The notes beneath the pieces are model-generated. The model saw nothing but the letters and a program-made list of their open reading frames with translations, was not told the origin of the DNA and did not search any database. The translations under genes were made by a program, and so were the position numbers. Shown one piece after another: positions 49,831 to 59,234 of a stretch of DNA of 64,000 nt. This stretch comes from Bradyrhizobium liaoningense. Its GTDB lineage: Bacteria > Pseudomonadota > Alphaproteobacteria > Rhizobiales > Xanthobacteraceae. The DNA lies in the NCBI RefSeq assembly GCF_018130825.1, contig NZ_JAFCJS010000004.1:124001-188000 (forward strand), read 5' to 3'. Every line of letters begins with the position of its first letter. Position 1 is the first letter of the stretch.

Positions 49831-50946
49831 ATGACCAGGCCCCTTCCACGACGCGATTTCCTTCTGGGCTCGGCAGCGCTCGCCGGAGCTGCGGCTGCCA
49901 ATGCCTTCGCCTGTGTCGAGATCGCGAGCGCCGCGCCGATCGCCGTCCCGACAGTCGACAAGCTTTCGATCCGCGTGCTCGTGGATTCGAGTTTCGACAT
50001 GTTCTTCCGCCCCAAGCAAATCAACGGCGTCTCCATTGCGCCGGCCGCGCGCGGCGGTGATTTCCGCAAATCGCTGCACAATGAATGGGGCCTGTCGCTC
50101 TGGCTGGAATCCGAAGGCGGCGGCAATCAGCGCACGCTGATGCTGGATTACGGCTACACGCCCGAAGCGCTGCTCAACAACATGGCGCTGATCGGCGTCG
50201 ATCCGGCCAAGCTCAACGCGCTCATCGTCAGCCACGGCCATTACGATCATTTCGGCGGCCTGAACGGCTTCCTCGACAAGTTCCGGGACAAGCTGCCCGC
50301 CGACCTCAAGCTCTATGCGGGCGGCGAGGACAATTTCTGCCATCGCGTCAATCCGACGCCGACGCAGGGGCAGTTCGCCGATTTCGGCACCCTCGACCGC
50401 CGGCAGCTTGCGGCGCAGAAAGTGACGACCGTGCTGTGCGAAACGCCGACCGTGATTGCGGACCATGCTTTCACCACCGGCAAGATCACCCGCCGCAGCG
50501 GCGAACGCGTGCTGCCAAACACCCTCGTCGAGTTCGGAATCAAGGACGGGCTGGGCTGCAATGTCGGCCACTATCTGCCCGCCGAGATGGAGGGCAAGAT
50601 CGTGCCGGACGAGCACATCCACGAGCACGCCACCTGCTTCAACGTGCGGGATCTCGGTCTCGTCGTGATCTCGTCCTGCGGCCATGTCGGCATCGTCAAT
50701 TCGGTGAAGCAGGCGCAGGAGGTGTCGGGCATCCAGAAGGTGCACGCCATCGTCGGCGGCTTCCATCTCGGCCCGGCGCCGAAGGACTACCTCACGCAGG
50801 TCGTGAGCGAGATCAAGGCGCTCAATCCTGACGTCGTGGTGCCCATGCATTGCAGCGGGCTCAACTTCGCACAGGAAGCCAATGCCCAGATGGAGGGCAA
50901 GGTGGTGGTGACGACAACGGGCAGCCGCCTCACCTTCGGGCTGTGA
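49831..50946 (+). CDS. Tat-exported MBL-fold metallohydrolase
   Basis: 371 residues. Twin-arginine signal RPLPRRDFLLGSAALAGAAA. The metallo-beta-lactamase motif SHGHYDHFGG is at about residues 133-142, with further metal ligands in HIHEHATCFN, SCGHVGIVN and PMHCSG. Layout resembles the 7,8-dihydropterin-6-methyl-4-(beta-D-ribofuranosyl)aminobenzene-5'-P synthase-like MBL group, though the substrate of this periplasmic form is unknown. Its TGA overlaps the ATG of the SCO1 gene (TGATG). Confidence 0.88.
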   Translation: MTRPLPRRDFLLGSAALAGAAAANAFACVEIASAAPIAVPTVDKLSIRVLVDSSFDMFFRPKQINGVSIAPAARGGDFRKSLHNEWGLSLWLESEGGGNQRTLMLDYGYTPEALLNNMALIGVDPAKLNALIVSHGHYDHFGGLNGFLDKFRDKLPADLKLYAGGEDNFCHRVNPTPTQGQFADFGTLDRRQLAAQKVTTVLCETPTVIADHAFTTGKITRRSGERVLPNTLVEFGIKDGLGCNVGHYLPAEMEGKIVPDEHIHEHATCFNVRDLGLVVISSCGHVGIVNSVKQAQEVSGIQKVHAIVGGFHLGPAPKDYLTQVVSEIKALNPDVVVPMHCSGLNFAQEANAQMEGKVVVTTTGSRLTFGL

Positions 50947-51551
50947 TGCGAGGCGCCGGCGCCTGGCTGTGCGTGATGCTGGCGCTCGCCTGCGCGGGAG
51001 CGGCGCAGGCGCGCTCGGCCGCCGAGACCATGGACATCCTGATGTGGAATCGGGAGCCGGTCGGAGGACCGTTCGAGCTGATCGACCAGACCGGCAAGCC
51101 GCGCAGCGACCGCGATTTCCGCGGACGGCTGATGCTGGTCTATTTCGGCTTCACCTATTGCCCCGACGTCTGCCCGACCGATTTGATGGCGATCGGACAG
51201 GCGCTCGAGCAGCTCGGGCCGGATGCCGATGCGGTCCAGCCGGTCTTCATCACGCTCGACCCCGAGCGCGACACGGCCGAACATCTTGCCGAATATGTGC
51301 CGCTGTTTCATCCGCGGCTGCTCGGGCTGACCGGCAGCCTCGCCGCGATCGGGACCGCGGCAGAGGCCTACAAGGTCTACTTTGCCAAGATCCCGATCGG
51401 CAAGGAGGGCGGCGACTACACGGTCGACCACACCTCCTTCATCTACCTCATGGACCGCGACGGAAAATATCTCGGCTTCTTTCCGCCGGGCACCTCGGCC
51501 GAGCGCATGGTCGAGATCATCCGGCCACGGCTTGCGGCGCCTTCGCGGTAG
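50946..51551 (+). CDS. SCO1/SenC family copper chaperone or thiol protein
   Basis: 201 residues. Signal peptide GAWLCVMLALACAGAAQA; thioredoxin-like fold with FGFTYCPDVCPTDL (CxxxC copper site) and the ligand His in VDHTSFIYLMD. SCO proteins deliver copper to the CuA site of cytochrome oxidase. Translationally coupled to the MBL-fold gene, which places both in the periplasm; a joint role is not obvious. Confidence 0.92.
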   Translation: MRGAGAWLCVMLALACAGAAQARSAAETMDILMWNREPVGGPFELIDQTGKPRSDRDFRGRLMLVYFGFTYCPDVCPTDLMAIGQALEQLGPDADAVQPVFITLDPERDTAEHLAEYVPLFHPRLLGLTGSLAAIGTAAEAYKVYFAKIPIGKEGGDYTVDHTSFIYLMDRDGKYLGFFPPGTSAERMVEIIRPRLAAPSR

Positions 51552-51584
51552 CACTCCGGCGGAAGCAAACTAGAAGAGACGTGC

Positions 51585-51815
51585 TCACCGCCCGTTGGTG
51601 CGCAGCAGCCGCTCGCCGCCCTCCGTCACCGCGATGACGAGCCCCACACCGGGCAACGTCTCGCGCGCGACATAGCCGCGCTCGGCGGCGTCCTCCCAGA
51701 TCGTGAGGCGCGGGCACGAGGTCTTCCAGGTCGAAATCACCTCGGCATAGGCGCGCGGCTCGCGCGCGACCCATTCGACGAAATCCAGCACCAGCGGATC
51801 GGCGGTCTCGCTCAT
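51585..51815 (-). CDS. Small winged-helix-like protein of unknown function
   Basis: 76 residues: VLDFVEWVAREPRAYAEVIS, WKTSCPRLTIWEDAAERGYV and a strand pair VGLVIAVTEGGERLL. The arrangement looks like a compact winged helix. It overlaps the upstream TauE permease gene by 4 bp (ATGA), so it may regulate or accompany it. Function unknown. Confidence 0.7.
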   Translation of the reverse strand: MSETADPLVLDFVEWVAREPRAYAEVISTWKTSCPRLTIWEDAAERGYVARETLPGVGLVIAVTEGGERLLRTNGR

Positions 51816-52591
51816 TGCAAACCTCCCTTGTCGAAGGCGGCCAGCACAGGGGTGCGAACCAGCAGCCAGGCGCCATAGGCGATGTAATAGCAGGCGATGG
51901 TGGTGATCAGCTTATTCGACCAGGCGATGAATTGCTGGTCGGTCATGGCTTCGAGGATGCGCCGCGCCAGCGTGGTGCCGAGCATCGAGGCTGCGATCGC
52001 GACGCCGGCAAGCACGGGATCGAGGCTCGCGGCCTGGTCGATGACGCCGCCGAAATAGATCAGCTTGGTGAAATGGCTGACGAGCTGGCACATCGCCTTC
52101 GTCGCCACCTTCTCGCGCCGGCCGAAATCGCCGCCGAGGAAGAAGGTGTCGAGCAGCGGACCCGACACGCCGGTCATCAGCATCAGGCCCATGCAGATCG
52201 TGCCATAGACCGTGCCCTGCCAGAGCCTATCAGGGTCCGGCTTGACGTTCGACGGCAGCAGCCGTGCCATGAACGGTGTGACGCCGAGCAGCAGCAGCGC
52301 TGTCGGCTTGTCCGGCACGTAGCGGGTGAGCGACCAGGCGGCGAGCGCGATGGCAGCGCCGACCATATAGTTCGCCACCGGCCGCCAGCGGATATGCGCC
52401 CGCCACAAAAACGCGCGCCAGCCGTTCGAGGCCATCTGCGTGATCGCATGCAGCACCATCGCGGTCGGCAGCGGCATCAGGGCCAGCAGCACGCCGATCA
52501 GGATCAGCCCGCCCGCCATGCCGAACAGCCCCGACAGGAACGCGGTGGCGACCATCAGCAATCCGAGGGCAGCGATCATGATGGGCGTCAC
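51812..52591 (-). CDS. TauE/SafE-family sulfite/anion exporter
   Basis: 259 residues, seven to eight predicted helices. FLSGLFGMAGGLILIGVLLA is the family's G-rich first repeat, and HAITQMASNGWRAFLWRAHI follows. GTG at 52591 has GGAG 6 bp upstream; an internal ATG at 52579 is possible. The family moves sulfite, sulfoacetate or related anions. Coupled to the small winged-helix-like gene downstream, and divergent from a GcvA-like regulator that may control it. Confidence 0.85.
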   Translation of the reverse strand: MTPIMIAALGLLMVATAFLSGLFGMAGGLILIGVLLALMPLPTAMVLHAITQMASNGWRAFLWRAHIRWRPVANYMVGAAIALAAWSLTRYVPDKPTALLLLGVTPFMARLLPSNVKPDPDRLWQGTVYGTICMGLMLMTGVSGPLLDTFFLGGDFGRREKVATKAMCQLVSHFTKLIYFGGVIDQAASLDPVLAGVAIAASMLGTTLARRILEAMTDQQFIAWSNKLITTIACYYIAYGAWLLVRTPVLAAFDKGGLQ

Positions 52592-52779
52592 GGGGGTCTC
52601 CGATGGTGGCAAGTATGGGACGCAAGCTGTTCGCACTCCCTCGCCCCGCTTGCGGGGAGAGGCGAAGGCGCCTCGCGGTAAATCAACCTGGAATTACTCT
52701 CATTCTTGTGCCTCGCTTGCCCCTTCTCCGCAAACTGAGTTATCTTGCCCTGGCATCAGCTTTCCTGAGGGTCGGGCAT

Positions 52780-53697
52780 TTGCGGCGGCTGCTGTTTCTC
52801 AACGGCATCAAGGCATTCGAGGCGGCGGCGCGGACCGGCAGCTTTGCTGCGGCCGGGCTCGAGCTGAGCGTGTCGGCGGCCGCCGTCAGCCGCATGGTGC
52901 ATCTCCTGGAAGAACGGCTCGGCGTCGCGCTGTTCGAGCGCAAGGCCAACCGTCTGGTGCTGACCCAGGCCGGCCGCGCCTATCAGAGCGGGCTGACCCC
53001 GATCTTCGATGCGCTGGCGAGCCTCACCGCGCAGGTGACGGCGCCCTCCAGCGTGCGCGTGCTCACCATCGGCGTCGGCCACACCTTTGCGATGCGCTGG
53101 CTGATCCCGCGGCTGTCGGAGTTTCGCAGCGAGGAGCCCGACATCGAGGTGCGCTTCACCACTGGCGGCGCGCTGGTGCCGTTCGGCGAGGACTGGAATT
53201 GCGGCATCAAGCTCGGCACCGGCGATTGGCCCGGCCTCGTCGCCGAGCCCCTGTTCGCCGGCGACCTCACGCCGGTCTGCGTGCCGCGCCTCGCCGCCTC
53301 ATTGAAGCGCCCGGCCGATTTGAAGGGACCGAGCCTGATCCGCGTCGCGCACTCGCCCGAGGACTGGCCGATCTGGCTGAAGGCCGCCGGCCTTGCGCGC
53401 ATCAACGCGCGCGGGCCGGAGTTCCAGTTCTACGGCCAGGCGCTGCAGGCTGCGGCCGACGGGCTCGGCATCGCCATGGGCATCCGGCCCTATATCGACG
53501 ACGATCTCGCCGCGGGACGGCTGGTTGCGCCGTTCGACCTCTCGGTCCCGAAGGGCATGCGCTGGTACCTGCTCTATCGCAGCTTCCAGACCGAGCAACG
53601 CGACTTCGCCGCGTTCCGCCGCTGGATCATGCGCGCGGCATCGGAGCCCGCGGCCCGCCCCGTGCGGCGCGCCGGCCGCAGTCCCGCGCGGAACTGA
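52780..53697 (+). CDS. LysR-family regulator, GcvA-like subgroup
   Basis: 305 residues from TTG at 52780, which has GAGG 8 bp upstream. The helix-turn-helix (NGIKAFEAAARTGSFAAAGL, LSVSAAAVSRMVHLLEERLG) matches the GcvA group, as do the later WLIPRLSEF and ADGLGIAMGIRPYI. Upstream ATGs (52603) would add a low-quality 59-residue leader. Probably regulates the divergent TauE operon or itself; a Pro/Arg-rich tail ends the protein. Confidence 0.88.
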   Translation: MRRLLFLNGIKAFEAAARTGSFAAAGLELSVSAAAVSRMVHLLEERLGVALFERKANRLVLTQAGRAYQSGLTPIFDALASLTAQVTAPSSVRVLTIGVGHTFAMRWLIPRLSEFRSEEPDIEVRFTTGGALVPFGEDWNCGIKLGTGDWPGLVAEPLFAGDLTPVCVPRLAASLKRPADLKGPSLIRVAHSPEDWPIWLKAAGLARINARGPEFQFYGQALQAAADGLGIAMGIRPYIDDDLAAGRLVAPFDLSVPKGMRWYLLYRSFQTEQRDFAAFRRWIMRAASEPAARPVRRAGRSPARN

Positions 53698-53813
53698 GGC
53701 CGCTCAGGCAAAAAAGCCGGGCATCTTGTGAACGGCTTCACATCCACAAATCCGCAAACGTGGTCCCCTCACCCTCCAACTAGACACTTACGAACCACTC
53801 TTGGGGACTAGCA

Positions 53814-54038
53814 ATGACGACCCTCTACGACGGCTTTGACATCGAATCCTTCGAAGCTGGCAAGGGGCTGTGGCACGCCCGCATCCGGCGCGCCGATTTC
53901 AGCCCGGTTGCCATCGACGGCGTGCTGTTTCCGGCCATGGAAGTCGGCTTCGCCTGGCCCGATCCCGACGCCGCGATCGCCGACGCCAAGCACCACATCG
54001 ATCGCTTCCGCCGGCGTGCCGACCGCGACGACGAATAG
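53814..54038 (+). CDS. Small protein of unknown function
   Basis: 74 residues. GGGG lies before the ATG. The sequence LWHARIRRADFSPVAIDGVL, then FPAMEVGFAWPDPDAAIADA and KHHIDRF looks like a short beta-sheet followed by one helix. No domain recognised. Tandem with a zinc-ribbon gene 39 bp downstream. Confidence 0.62.
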   Translation: MTTLYDGFDIESFEAGKGLWHARIRRADFSPVAIDGVLFPAMEVGFAWPDPDAAIADAKHHIDRFRRRADRDDE

Positions 54039-54077
54039 GCCTTTCAGCACAGCGCGGCGCGCAACGAGGAACCGGTG

Positions 54078-54311
54078 ATGTCGTATATCGAGATCGAAGA
54101 GACCCAGCCGCTGGCCCGATCCTACGCCCGATCGGTGCTGTCGAAATGCCCGGACTGCGGTGGCGATCTCACGGTTCTGCGCGTGATCGGCGGCCGCGCC
54201 GGATGCGAATACTGGACCATGCGCTGCACCGATTGCGGCGGCATCCATCTCGACGTCCTGAAGCCGCGCGGTGCGACCGAGGACGACGAAGGACCGCTGC
54301 CGGCGGCGTGA
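54078..54311 (+). CDS. Small zinc-ribbon protein
   Basis: 77 residues with CPDCGGDL and CTDCGGIHLD, a CxxC...CxxC zinc ribbon separated by about 25 residues. GAGGA is 7 bp before this ATG. Zinc ribbons bind nucleic acid or protein. Probably co-transcribed with the preceding small gene. Confidence 0.72.
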   Translation: MSYIEIEETQPLARSYARSVLSKCPDCGGDLTVLRVIGGRAGCEYWTMRCTDCGGIHLDVLKPRGATEDDEGPLPAA

Positions 54312-54478
54312 CGTCCGCCGAAGAGCGCGACTGTCAGGCCTCGTGCGGAGCGGCTGTGGTGTCCTGACATTCCGTCCGGCAAGGGGCTGGCAGGTCTGCA
54401 ACCGCCAACAAGTCGCACGACCTCTGATTGCAATCGGCCACACACTGTGGCAGTTTGGTCGAGGGGAGCGCCGGGCTG

Positions 54479-54841
54479 ATGACGACGGTCGGCAAATTTC
54501 TGGCATTCTGCTTGATCGCCTGGTTCGGCGCGATGCTGCTGCTCGTGCTCATCCGCGTGCTGCTCGACAGGGGCGCATCGCGCGGCCTGCTCGTCAGCGA
54601 CGGGCACAGAGATAGATCCAAAAGGCAGCCCAGGGACGAACGCGTCAATCCCGAACGGGTGATGGCAGCCGCCATCGTCCCGGCCGTCCTCGCCGCCTAC
54701 ACGATCCACGCGCTCAACACCGGGATCGTCACGACGGAGACGGGGGCAATGTCGATGCCCGATCTGCCGGAGAATCTTCTGACGCTCCTGACCGGCGGCA
54801 ACGGGCTCTATCTGGCCGGCAAGATCGCGCGAAGGAGTTAG
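54479..54841 (+). CDS. Small two-helix membrane protein, first gene of a nuclease-linked cluster
   Basis: 120 residues. One strong helix FLAFCLIAWFGAMLLLVLIR near the N-terminus and a second hydrophobic stretch VMAAAIVPAVLAAYTIHALN. Ends KIARRS. GGGGAG precedes the ATG at a slightly long spacing. Followed after 32 bp by another two-helix protein and then a secreted nuclease, all in one direction. Confidence 0.62.
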   Translation: MTTVGKFLAFCLIAWFGAMLLLVLIRVLLDRGASRGLLVSDGHRDRSKRQPRDERVNPERVMAAAIVPAVLAAYTIHALNTGIVTTETGAMSMPDLPENLLTLLTGGNGLYLAGKIARRS

Positions 54842-54873
54842 CGAAGCTACATTTTTTCAAACGGGATATTTTC

Positions 54874-55290
54874 ATGACTGCACAATGGATTTCATGGTGG
54901 GGCTTCGTCGTCATTTCGATCATTCTGCTCGGATTTGCCGCGCTGGTTCTCTGGAAACTGTACCGAGACTCCGACGCGCTGACCGGACTGCTGTCCGAGC
55001 CGCAGGCGCCCAACGACCCATCGCCGCCGAAAGCCAGCCTCTCCCGCTTCCAGTTCCTGATCTTCACGTTCGTTATCGCGGGGCTCTATCTTCTGCTGTG
55101 CATCGAGGCCGGAACGCTGATCGAGATTCCCGGCAACGTGCTGGCGCTGCTCGGCATCAGCGGCGGCACCTATGTCGTGTCGAAAACCGTGAGCTCGTCG
55201 GAGCGCCGGGAAGAGCAGGCGACGGCCGCCGCCGCAGGCAAACCGTCCAGGACAGGCCGCAAGACCCCGCCGCCGGGCCCGAATGCTTGA
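54874..55290 (+). CDS. Membrane protein with a SRFQFLIFTFVIAG module
   Basis: 138 residues. An N-terminal helix WISWWGFVVISIILLGFAAL, a cytoplasmic-like Pro-rich link, then SRFQFLIFTFVIAGLYLLLC and NVLALLGISGGTYVVSKTVS. The S-R-F-Q-x-L-x-[FW]-T plus L-L-G-I-S-x-G-[ST]-Y pair is a recurring two-helix module of unknown function that I associate with several accessory loci. The C-terminus is basic and disordered. Sits between the first membrane gene and the nuclease gene. Confidence 0.65.
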   Translation: MTAQWISWWGFVVISIILLGFAALVLWKLYRDSDALTGLLSEPQAPNDPSPPKASLSRFQFLIFTFVIAGLYLLLCIEAGTLIEIPGNVLALLGISGGTYVVSKTVSSSERREEQATAAAAGKPSRTGRKTPPPGPNA

Positions 55291-55305
55291 GCCCGGAGGC
55301 CCACC

Positions 55306-56232
55306 ATGTCCAAACTCTCGCGTCTGTGCGGTCTCATCTGCCTGGGACTGAGCCTGTGCCAGCCGGCCCGGGCCGACGTCTGCGAACCATCCCCCGCCGA
55401 GCCCGTGAACGATCCGGACAGCTGCCGCGCGCTCTGGGAAAAGATCGGCCTGCCGACCGGCGGTGACGATCTCGACGCCACCCCCGTCTGTCACACGCGC
55501 TACGTTCTCCTGCACAACAACGAGGCCAAGACGCCGTTCTGGGTGATCGAGCCGCTGAACAAGAAGCAGGTCAGCGGCAAGTTCAAGCGACCGGAGAGCA
55601 AGAAGTTCAAATCGGAGGGCGGCGTCTGCGACGAGGCGCAGGCCAAGGACGGAGACTACACCGGTAGCAAGCTCGACCGCGGCCACCAGGCCGCTTCCGC
55701 CGACTTCAGCTCCAACGGCGAATGGATGGACGAGAGCTTCGTTCTGTCCAATGCCGTGCCGCAGCAGGGCCTTGGATTCAACCGCGGCATCTGGAAGGAA
55801 TTCGAGCTGCTGGTCCGCAACCTCACGAAGGATCGCGGCGAGCTCTACGTCATCACCGGGCCGATCTATGCCGACGACGAAGACAGCCTTCCCGAGGTCA
55901 ACAAGAAGAACAATGCATGCAAGATCGAGATCAAGTTCGAAGCGCCGAAGCGGCCTGCGATCTGCGGTGCGAAGAAGAAGTGCGACGCCGGCGTCGCGGT
56001 TCCCATTGCGCTGTTCAAGATCCTCTATGACCCCATCAACAAGCGCGCCAACGCCTATGTCATGCCGAACATCGACCACCGGAAGTTCGAGGACAAGGAT
56101 GCACTCGAATATCTCAAGGGCTTTCGAACCACGGTGAAGGTGGTCGAGCGTCTCACCGGATTCCAGTTCCTGCCGGACATCCCGGGACGAAGGGCTCAGG
56201 TCGAGGAATGTGTCGCGACCATGCTCCATTGA
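55306..56232 (+). CDS. Secreted DNA/RNA non-specific endonuclease (NucA/NUC1 type)
   Basis: 308 residues. Signal peptide LCGLICLGLSLCQPARA-DV. Catalytic DRGH at residues 124-127 (KLDRGHQAAS), then FVLSNAVPQQGLGFNRGIWK with the Mg-binding Asn. Several cysteines (VCEP, SCRALW, VCDEAQ, ACKIE, ICGAKKKC) suggest disulfides, as expected outside the cytoplasm. Members hydrolyse DNA and RNA for nutrition or defence. The gene is only 15 bp after the two-helix membrane protein, so the three genes act as a unit. Convergence with uvrB follows. Confidence 0.9.
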   Translation: MSKLSRLCGLICLGLSLCQPARADVCEPSPAEPVNDPDSCRALWEKIGLPTGGDDLDATPVCHTRYVLLHNNEAKTPFWVIEPLNKKQVSGKFKRPESKKFKSEGGVCDEAQAKDGDYTGSKLDRGHQAASADFSSNGEWMDESFVLSNAVPQQGLGFNRGIWKEFELLVRNLTKDRGELYVITGPIYADDEDSLPEVNKKNNACKIEIKFEAPKRPAICGAKKKCDAGVAVPIALFKILYDPINKRANAYVMPNIDHRKFEDKDALEYLKGFRTTVKVVERLTGFQFLPDIPGRRAQVEECVATMLH

Positions 56233-56317
56233 GATCGCTCGCTCCGCCTTGCTGACATCTGTTGCCAGGCGGAGCGTGCCCCTTTCCTGCAGGGCGGACT
56301 CGTCCCATATTTGCCTC

Positions 56318-59218
56318 ATGGCGAAGAAACCCGCATCCTCCGAAAAATCCGGCAAATCTCCCAAATCCAAAGCACATCGGCCCGACGTGCAGCCGATCGG
56401 GCCGGCGCTGGCCGAATTGCTCAACCCTGCGATCAACCGCGGCGATGCCGGGCTTGGCTCGGGCACCGGCCTGCAGCCGCCGCCGGACAATTCGCGCGAC
56501 CGCCGTGCCGGCGGCGAGGCCGCCGCGCATCGCGCGCGCGCCTCGACGCCGAAGGACTTCCCCAGCGACCGCCCGGCAGGACTGGACGAGGCGCCGCAGG
56601 CCAATTACGGCACCGCGGCCACGATCCCGACGCTCGATCCGGAACTGGCGCGGCAGCTCGGTCTGCCCACCGAAGAGGACGATGCGGAAGCGCTGGCGCG
56701 TCCGCCGCGCAACAAGATGGAGGCGCTCGGCGTCAAGGCGACCGCGGAGGCGCTGGAGTCGCTGATCCGCGAGGGCCGCCCCGAGTTCCGCAAGGACGAC
56801 GGCTCCATGAAAGTGTGGACGCCGCACCGGCCGCCGCGCCCGGAGAAGTCCGAAGGCGGCGTGCGCTTCGAGATCAAGTCGTCCTACGAGCCGCGCGGCG
56901 ACCAGCCGACCGCGATCGCGGAGCTGGTCGAAGGCATCGAGCGCAACGACCGCAGCCAGGTGCTGCTCGGCGTCACCGGCTCGGGCAAGACCTACACCAT
57001 GGCCAAGGTGATCGAGGCGACGCAGCGCCCGGCCCTGATCCTGGCGCCGAACAAGACGCTGGCCGCCCAGCTCTATGGCGAGTTCAAGAATTTCTTTCCG
57101 GATAACGCGGTCGAATATTTCGTCTCGTATTACGACTACTACCAGCCGGAAGCCTACGTTCCGCGCACCGACACCTACATCGAGAAGGACTCGTCGATCA
57201 ACGAGCAGATCGACCGCATGCGCCATTCGGCAACCCGCGCCCTGCTCGAACGTGACGACGTCATCATCGTGGCGTCGGTGTCCTGCATCTACGGTATCGG
57301 CTCGGTCGAGACCTACACCGCGATGACCTTCGCGCTGAAGAAGGGCGAGCGCATCGACCAGCGTCAACTCATCGCCGATCTCGTCGCGCTCCAGTACAAG
57401 CGCACCCAGGCCGATTTTACCCGCGGCACCTTTCGTGTCAGGGGCGACGTCATCGACATCTTCCCGGCGCACTATGAAGACCGCGCCTGGCGCGTGAACC
57501 TGTTCGGCGACACCATCGAGGCCATCGAGGAGTTCGATCCGCTCACCGGCCACAAGCAGGACGAGCTCGAATTCATCAAGATGTACGCCAACTCGCACTA
57601 TGTGACGCCGCGCCCGACGCTGGTGCAGGCGATCAAGTCGATCAAGTTCGAGCTGAAGCAGCGGCTCGATCAGCTGCACGACCAGGGGCGCCTGCTCGAA
57701 GCGCAGCGGCTGGAGCAACGCACCACCTTCGACTTGGAGATGATGGAGGCGACGGGCAGCTGCGCCGGCATCGAGAACTATTCGCGCTATCTTACCGGCC
57801 GCCGCCCCGGCGAGCCGCCGCCGACGCTGTTCGAATACGTCCCCGACAACGCGCTGATCTTCGCCGACGAGAGTCATGTCACCATCCCGCAGATCGGCGC
57901 CATGTTCCGCGGCGACTTCCGCCGCAAGGCGACGCTGGCCGAATATGGCTTCCGCCTGCCGTCCTGCATGGACAATCGCCCGCTCCGTTTCGAGGAATGG
58001 GACATGATGCGGCCGCAGACGGTCGCGGTGTCGGCGACGCCGAGCGGCTGGGAGCTGAACGAGAGCGGCGGCGTGTTCGTCGAGCAGGTCATTCGCCCGA
58101 CCGGACTGATCGATCCGCCCGTCGACATCCGCCCTGCCCGCACGCAGGTGGACGATCTCGTCGGCGAGGTCCGCGCCACCGCGCAGGCCGGCTATCGCTC
58201 GCTGATCACGGTGCTGACCAAGCGGATGGCCGAGGACCTCACCGAATACCTGCACGAGCAGGGCATCCGCGTCCGCTACATGCACAGCGACATCGACACG
58301 ATCGAGCGCATCGAGATCATCCGCGATCTTCGCTTGGGTGCGTTCGACGCGCTGGTCGGCATCAACCTCCTGCGCGAGGGCCTCGACATTCCCGAATGCG
58401 CGCTGGTCGCGATCCTCGACGCCGACAAGGAAGGCTTTCTGCGCAGCGAGACCTCGCTGATCCAGACCATCGGCCGCGCCGCGCGCAACGTCGACGGCAA
58501 GGTGATCCTCTACGCCGACCAGATGACGGGGTCGATGGAGCGCGCCATTGCCGAGACCAACCGGCGCCGCGAAAAGCAGGTCGAGTACAACAACGCCAAC
58601 GGCATCACGCCGGAGAGCGTGAAGAAGCAGATCGGCGACATCCTCAACTCGGTCTACGAACGCGACCACGTGCTGGTCGAGGTCGGCGGCCACGACATGA
58701 CCGACGACGTCATTTCGATCGGCCACAACTTCGAAGCCGTGCTCGCCGATCTCGAAACGAGGATGCGCGAGGCCGCCGCCGATCTGAACTTCGAGGAAGC
58801 CGCCCGCCTGCGCGACGAAGTCAAGCGCCTGCGTGCCACGGAGCTCGCGGTGGTGGACGACCCCACCGCGAAACAGCGCGCCGTCGCCGGCAAGGCCGGC
58901 GCCTATGCGGGCACGAAGAAGTATGGCGACGCGGCGAATTTGCCGGTCAGCGCCATGAAGAAGAAAACCGTGAGCTCCGCACTGAAGGCCAGCGGCGGTG
59001 GCAGCGGCTCGAAAGTCCACAAGCCGCATCTCGACGAGATGCACGGCCCGGAATCTTTGCCCTATCGCGAAAAGCAGACGCTGCCGTCAAAGCCGTTCGG
59101 CGGCACCAGCCGGATCATCCAGCCGACGGACTCGCGGCAGTCGGGACCGGAGTTCGGGCCGGCGCCGAAGTCTACGGGCGGGGCGCCGGGAAGACGCGGG
59201 GGGTGGAAGAAGAGGTAG
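56318..59218 (+). CDS. uvrB: Excinuclease ABC subunit B, long form
   Basis: 966 residues, against about 670-700 in most bacteria. A low-complexity N-terminal extension of roughly 190 residues (KKPASSEKSGKSPKSKAHRP and Pro/Asp-rich parts) precedes the helicase core FEIKSSYEPRGDQPTAIAEL with Walker A GVTGSGKTYT. The beta-hairpin YYDYYQPEAYVP follows, then the C-terminal UVR domain (LNFEEAARLRDEVKRL) and a basic Gly/Lys-rich tail. It loads onto damage with UvrA and recruits UvrC. Long uvrB forms are usual in Bradyrhizobium-like species. The RT island begins within 16 bp of its stop codon. Confidence 0.96.
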   Translation: MAKKPASSEKSGKSPKSKAHRPDVQPIGPALAELLNPAINRGDAGLGSGTGLQPPPDNSRDRRAGGEAAAHRARASTPKDFPSDRPAGLDEAPQANYGTAATIPTLDPELARQLGLPTEEDDAEALARPPRNKMEALGVKATAEALESLIREGRPEFRKDDGSMKVWTPHRPPRPEKSEGGVRFEIKSSYEPRGDQPTAIAELVEGIERNDRSQVLLGVTGSGKTYTMAKVIEATQRPALILAPNKTLAAQLYGEFKNFFPDNAVEYFVSYYDYYQPEAYVPRTDTYIEKDSSINEQIDRMRHSATRALLERDDVIIVASVSCIYGIGSVETYTAMTFALKKGERIDQRQLIADLVALQYKRTQADFTRGTFRVRGDVIDIFPAHYEDRAWRVNLFGDTIEAIEEFDPLTGHKQDELEFIKMYANSHYVTPRPTLVQAIKSIKFELKQRLDQLHDQGRLLEAQRLEQRTTFDLEMMEATGSCAGIENYSRYLTGRRPGEPPPTLFEYVPDNALIFADESHVTIPQIGAMFRGDFRRKATLAEYGFRLPSCMDNRPLRFEEWDMMRPQTVAVSATPSGWELNESGGVFVEQVIRPTGLIDPPVDIRPARTQVDDLVGEVRATAQAGYRSLITVLTKRMAEDLTEYLHEQGIRVRYMHSDIDTIERIEIIRDLRLGAFDALVGINLLREGLDIPECALVAILDADKEGFLRSETSLIQTIGRAARNVDGKVILYADQMTGSMERAIAETNRRREKQVEYNNANGITPESVKKQIGDILNSVYERDHVLVEVGGHDMTDDVISIGHNFEAVLADLETRMREAAADLNFEEAARLRDEVKRLRATELAVVDDPTAKQRAVAGKAGAYAGTKKYGDAANLPVSAMKKKTVSSALKASGGGSGSKVHKPHLDEMHGPESLPYREKQTLPSKPFGGTSRIIQPTDSRQSGPEFGPAPKSTGGAPGRRGGWKKR

Positions 59219-59234
59219 GTCGCGATAAGGCTAC

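Noticed and set aside
56153..59044. 963-residue open frame antisense to uvrB
   Set aside because: Arg/His/Asp-rich shadow translation of a strongly biased GC-rich gene; uvrB on the plus strand has all motifs.
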